NCBI GenBank assembly: GCA_013334735.1
Contig: JAAXXA010000121.1
Location: forward strand, 1-7,725
DNA length: 7,725 nucleotides
Source: Bacteroidota bacterium
Lineage (GTDB): Bacteria > Bacteroidota > Bacteroidia > Bacteroidales > CG2-30-32-10
Direction: 5' to 3'
The notes beneath the pieces are model-generated. The model did no database searches. It was not told the origin of the DNA and worked only from the letters and a program-made list of their open reading frames with translations. A program made the position numbers and the translations under genes. This document shows, one piece after another, positions 5,063-7,725 of this stretch; position 1 is the stretch's first letter, and each line of letters begins with the position of its first letter.

Positions 5063-7297
5063 TTACTTTCCAATTATTTTAAGAGGCCAACCATTCTCTT
5101 CTATTATTAAACCAGCGTGAGAAAGAATCCCTTTTACTTCTTTCTCGTCATTTAAGAAATACTCCAATAGTAGAGGTATAACTTTTTTATTTACACATTC
5201 AACTAAATCAAAATTATCTTCCATGAAATAGGCGTGTCCAATTTGAAAGTCATATCCTTTTAATTCAATAATTCTTTCATTAATTAGTTTTAATGTTTCT
5301 TTCTCTTCATATTCTAACTCATAATTAGGGTACATTGGAACAAATTCAAAACGCCTTCTTAAAGCAATATCCAACAATGCAATTGATTTGTCAGCAGTAT
5401 TCATTGTGCCAATTAAATACAAATTTGATGGAACAATAAACTTCTCACCTGAGGGCAATTTACAAGACAAAGGTATTTTACCATGCGAACGTTTATCAGG
5501 TTCTATTAATGTGATAAGTTCTCCAAAAACACGTGAAATATTAGCTCTATTAATCTCATCAATAACTAAAACATAATTTTGCCTTTTTACATTTGTGCCT
5601 TTGCTTTTGCCCATTTTTAATAGTAAATCCAATATTGGGTTATAATATGGCTGAAGACCACCTAATATTATATCATTTGCACCTTTGATATACATTTTAC
5701 GCAAAGTATCTATACTAAGTGTATGTATAGAATCACCATCGTTCTTTCTAAATTCAATTGACTTTCTAGTTATGCCAATAACAAATAATGAAACCTTCTT
5801 CATTGGGACTTCAATTTTGTGCGTTTCACCTTCATTTATGGGTGAAATAAACTCAGAGAACACTAAATCAAAATCCTTTTTAGCATCATTCTCTCTATAT
5901 GAATCCAATAAATTTTGATGGGCAATATCAGAAATTCTTTTAAAAACGCCATCTTTTCTTTCAAAGCTTAAACTGCCTTCATTTTCAACATCTGGCCTTA
6001 AGCCTTGAATAAAATCCTCATAACTATAGCTTTGATGAAATGTAATAAACTCTATCCTATCACCTAAGTTAGAGTTAAATATTTTTAATGCCTCATTAAA
6101 ATCATTAATCTCTTTTTCTGGCTCAACAATTTGTGCAGCTTTAAGAACTGTATTATAGGTCTTACCAGTTCCAGGAGGACCATATAAGATTTGATTTAAA
6201 GGAAATTTCATACAATTATCTTTATCAATTATTGCGGGATTCTCAGTAGAATCATTCCAAATCGAATTAATGTGTTCGGTTTTTTTTACTTCTTTGATAG
6301 TTTCCCAATAACCACCAGAAAAATCAACTTCAAAGGGTGTAAAATCATCTTCCCATTCAACATCGAGCAAACGACCATCATTGTGATTTTTAATTACAAT
6401 GCCTCTTGCTTTAATTGACATAACAGATTTAGTTTTTTCCCTTGTAAAAACAGCTTTAATTGCAATATGGCTGCCAACAGAAACATTTTTTACGTCACTT
6501 AAAAACTTGTCTTCATATCCGTTTTCCCAAATACTATAATCTAAAAACCTTTTAGTTTGGTCTGGAGGATTGCTACCATCCCAGTAAGCACCTACAACAT
6601 AATATTTTTCTTTCTCAGTATATCCACAAAAAAGAGTATCATATAGGCTACGCATTGAAATCTCGCTATTTGTAAAAACAGCAGACGGCTTTAATGCTTT
6701 ACTTTTTAAAAGTTTAATAACATTATCTTTTCTAATTGCTCCTTTACCACCAAACTTTAAATTGTCTCTAAAACTTTCTATTACACTTTTATCAAAAAAG
6801 TCACTTTCGAATAATTTTAAATCTCCATTTTCATAGTATAATTGAATATTTATTGATGACCCATCAATTGCCGATTTTGATTCATGTACAACTATCTTGC
6901 GGTAAATTTCATTGTGCTTATACAATTCAGGATCAGAAATATACTCAATTGTTAAATCTCGAATCGTTTCTAATTTGAAGAATGCTCGATTTCTTGCAGA
7001 ACGAGATGTCAATACAATAAGTGCAGGTGTTAGTTTAAAGAATTCTAATGCTGTAAATTTATTTAATTTGAGATTTAGGTTTTTGTTAATTATTTCAAAC
7101 CAAAGACATTCTTCTTCATTTCTTTTGCCCCATTCTCTTGCTTTCCACAATTGAATCTTATCACCACCAATTATATAGGCATAATCGCCAATCTCAATTT
7201 CACCAAACCAAGTTGAACCTTTGGGTGATAAATAGTATCCTTCCTCAATCTGATTTAAGTCAAACTTTTTAGATATTTTTCCGAAAAATATATTCAT
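5063..7297 (-). CDS. mcrB: McrB-like AAA+ GTPase with a large non-canonical N-terminal recognition region
   Basis: A 744-residue motor of a type IV restriction system that recognises modified DNA and drives McrC cleavage with GTP. Walker A is GPPGTGKT (373-380). Walker B is VLVIDEINRANISRVFGEL (576-594), the McrB signature. Sensor I is GTMNTADKS (630-638), with the arginines LRRRF (646-650) and a C-terminal IGHAYF (686-691). The first ~340 residues replace the short E. coli McrB DNA-binding domain. Residues 1-115 include GEIEIGDYAYIIGGDKIQLW (32-51), reminiscent of PUA/EVE-like base readers. Residues 232-316 (VVGAYWDG through DQTKRFLDYSIWENGYEDKF to IAIKA) form a second module seen in many stand-alone McrB homologues and probably also PUA/EVE-like. 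ATG 7297 follows GGAATTATA and is the first in-frame start. Which base modification is read cannot be told. Confidence 0.95.
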   Translation of the reverse strand: MNIFFGKISKKFDLNQIEEGYYLSPKGSTWFGEIEIGDYAYIIGGDKIQLWKAREWGKRNEEECLWFEIINKNLNLKLNKFTALEFFKLTPALIVLTSRSARNRAFFKLETIRDLTIEYISDPELYKHNEIYRKIVVHESKSAIDGSSINIQLYYENGDLKLFESDFFDKSVIESFRDNLKFGGKGAIRKDNVIKLLKSKALKPSAVFTNSEISMRSLYDTLFCGYTEKEKYYVVGAYWDGSNPPDQTKRFLDYSIWENGYEDKFLSDVKNVSVGSHIAIKAVFTREKTKSVMSIKARGIVIKNHNDGRLLDVEWEDDFTPFEVDFSGGYWETIKEVKKTEHINSIWNDSTENPAIIDKDNCMKFPLNQILYGPPGTGKTYNTVLKAAQIVEPEKEINDFNEALKIFNSNLGDRIEFITFHQSYSYEDFIQGLRPDVENEGSLSFERKDGVFKRISDIAHQNLLDSYRENDAKKDFDLVFSEFISPINEGETHKIEVPMKKVSLFVIGITRKSIEFRKNDGDSIHTLSIDTLRKMYIKGANDIILGGLQPYYNPILDLLLKMGKSKGTNVKRQNYVLVIDEINRANISRVFGELITLIEPDKRSHGKIPLSCKLPSGEKFIVPSNLYLIGTMNTADKSIALLDIALRRRFEFVPMYPNYELEYEEKETLKLINERIIELKGYDFQIGHAYFMEDNFDLVECVNKKVIPLLLEYFLNDEKEVKGILSHAGLIIEENGWPLKIIGK

Positions 7298-7483
7298 TAT
7301 AATTCCAATTTAATTATCCATGTAGCAAGTGCGTCAACTAAAAACAGCTCTTTTGCAAATTATGGTAGTGTTTCGGCTTGTGCGATTTGCAAATGTGCTG
7401 TTTTGTGCGTGGGTTGTTCATTTATTTTTTTTCTTTCGTTTGTGTAGCAAATTATCCGCTGTTGTTGGTTTTTCTTCGCTAGT
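7298..7483 (-). promoter_or_regulatory. 5' leader of mcrBC, possible promoter region
   Basis: This 186-nt non-coding stretch lies between the cassette boundary and mcrB and is the only space in either cassette long enough for an internal promoter. The minus strand carries ATAATTTGC twice (7363-7355 and 7455-7447), which approaches but does not fit the Bacteroidota -7 element TAnnTTTG. I cannot assign a convincing -33 box. The central 7341-7404 hairpin could serve as an operator or attenuator. A 27-codon basic open frame (7421-7338) crosses the hairpin and is not credited. Confidence 0.3.
7341..7404 (-). repeat. Hairpin repeat of a second family, copy in the mcrB leader
   Basis: AAAACAGCTCTTTTGCAAAT (7341-7360) pairs with 7385-7404 at 18 of 20 positions around a 24-nt loop. 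ATTTGCAAAT (7385-7394) is itself a perfect 10-bp palindrome. The element aligns on the same strand with the hairpin at 3626-3685, sharing AGCTCTTT, GGTxGTG, TTGTGCGA/TGTGCGA and AATGTGCT. It starts 44 nt upstream of the mcrB ATG, so a folded RNA could affect translation or transcription. Confidence 0.65.
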
Positions 7484-7617
7484 GCCTAACGGTTTGCAGC
7501 TACCCGAAGGTGGCGATTTCGAAGCACTTCACTTTCAATAAAGCACAAACTTTGATAGAAGCACAAAGCTTGATTTAACCACTGAACTGCCACTTTTGGG
7601 TAGGTGCTGTTACAGGC
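7484..7617 (-). repeat. attC-like imperfect inverted repeat, site 3 (5' boundary of the mcrBC cassette)
   Basis: The outer boxes are GCCTAAC (7484-7490, a perfect RYYYAAC core) and GTTACAG (7609-7615). The arms at 7484-7514 and 7589-7617 pair through TACCC/GGGTA and GGTGGC/GCCACT, with a 4-nt asymmetry after the TAAC triplet like the spacers of attC. The 74-nt centre contains three degenerate tandem copies of an 18-19-nt unit starting at 7522 (AAGCACTTCACTTT), 7541 (AAGCACAAACTTTGAT) and 7559 (AAGCACAAAGCTTGAT). GATTTCG (7515-7521) and GATTTAACCACTGAAC (7572-7587) match site 2, and CACTTTCAATAAAGCA (7530-7545) matches site 1 at 14 of 16 positions. The site would belong to the cassette upstream of mcrBC. 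Confidence 0.72.
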
Positions 7618-7622
7618 TGGCT

Positions 7623-7724
7623 TTATTCGTTTTGTATATTGTTCGATTGTCTGTCGAATGGAAATATTTTGAATTCACTCTCCAAAAAGGCAAACTTCTT
7701 TTCAAAAAGTCCAGCCAGTTTCTG
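7623..7724 (-). CDS. C-terminal fragment of an unidentified gene in the preceding cassette
   Basis: One minus-strand frame is open from the window edge for 33 codons and stops with TAA at 7625-7623, 5 nt before site 3. It reads QKLAGLFEKKFAFLESEF and ends in QSNNIQNE. Gene-stop-attC spacing matches the 12 nt seen at the other cassette. A second frame is also open over the same stretch and stops inside the repeat at 7612-7610; the first is preferred for its charged, helix-like composition and for stopping before the repeat. Too short to assign a family. Confidence 0.35.
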   Translation of the reverse strand, partial: QKLAGLFEKKFAFLESEFKIFPFDRQSNNIQNE

Positions 7725-7725
7725 A

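Larger units (their letters stand above)
3428..7489 (-). mobile_element. Inferred gene cassette B: mcrB-mcrC (4.1 kb)
   Basis: Placed between the GTT triplets of site 3 (5' boundary at 7490/7489) and site 2 (3' boundary at 3428). The minus-strand 5' end reads GTTAGGCACTAGCG. The plus strand at its own 3' site reads GTTAGGCACTGGCG (3548-3561), so the ends are complementary at 13 of 14 positions, well past the seven-base core box. The unit holds mcrB and mcrC in the same orientation with the site at their 3' side, as integron cassettes do. A 190-nt leader precedes mcrB. Two related short hairpins lie at the inner edges of the module (7341-7404 and 3614-3695). Length and two-gene content are unusual for a cassette. 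The call is inference from end structure, with no integrase in view. Confidence 0.62.

Noticed and set aside
7338..7421. 27-codon basic leader-peptide-like frame upstream of mcrB (starts MNNPRTKQ)
   Set aside because: It spans the hairpin repeat and has no clear ribosome binding site. Its His/Lys-rich content comes from the palindromic arms, and there is no attenuator-like codon run tied to a pathway.
7329..7541. 70-codon plus-strand open frame over the mcrB leader and site 3
   Set aside because: It is antisense to all genes, is built from two repeat elements and has no motif. It is a by-product of the higher-GC repeats.
119..7617. Transposon or MITE ends as the explanation of the repeats
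   Set aside because: There is no transposase and no target-site duplication, and single repeats lie between cassettes. The complementary ends belong to gene blocks rather than to individual repeats. CRISPR was also excluded, since there is no regularly spaced short repeat.

Overview
The window is low-GC DNA. By eye, genes run at roughly 27-33% GC and the repeat sites at close to half. Every supportable gene is on the minus strand. Weak Shine-Dalgarno signals, the AT-rich start contexts and the wording of the intergenic repeats suggest a member of Bacteroidota; this is an impression from memory, not a search result.

The main architectural result is that the window reads as part of an integron-like gene-cassette array. 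Three imperfect inverted repeats of about 134-150 bp (119-268, 3422-3554, 7484-7617) separate the gene blocks, and each ends in TAAC...GTTA, like integron attC sites. The end boxes pair across cassettes as integron theory predicts. The 5' boundary of the mcrBC block (GTTAGGC, minus strand, 7490-7484) is complementary to the box at its own 3' end (3548-3554). The 5' boundary of the next block (GTTATCG, 3428-3422) is complementary to the box at its own 3' end (262-268). This gives two complete, unusually large multigene cassettes, 3428-7489 and 125-3427. A third cassette begins below 125 with a gene that starts like a TIR-domain protein, and the tail of a fourth lies above 7623. No integrase is visible.

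In transcription order (minus strand), cassette B carries mcrB (7297-5063) and mcrC (5057-3687). These encode a type IV, modification-dependent restriction system: an AAA+ GTPase with a large non-E. coli-type N-terminal recognition region, and a PD-(D/E)XK nuclease. A second, shorter hairpin repeat occurs once upstream of mcrB (7341-7404) and once over the mcrC 3' end (3614-3695).

Cassette A carries three overlapping genes: an RlmN-like radical SAM protein (3393-2464), a thymidylate-kinase-like P-loop kinase (2483-1893) and a 542-residue protein of unknown function (1909-281). The radical SAM protein keeps the [4Fe-4S] CxxxCxxC motif and the C-terminal CGQ cysteine of RlmN, but lacks the N-terminal accessory domain and the second catalytic cysteine. 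A translationally coupled rSAM-kinase-unknown trio lying between McrBC and a TIR gene is a good candidate for an undescribed nucleotide- or RNA-modifying defence system. That function is inference from context.
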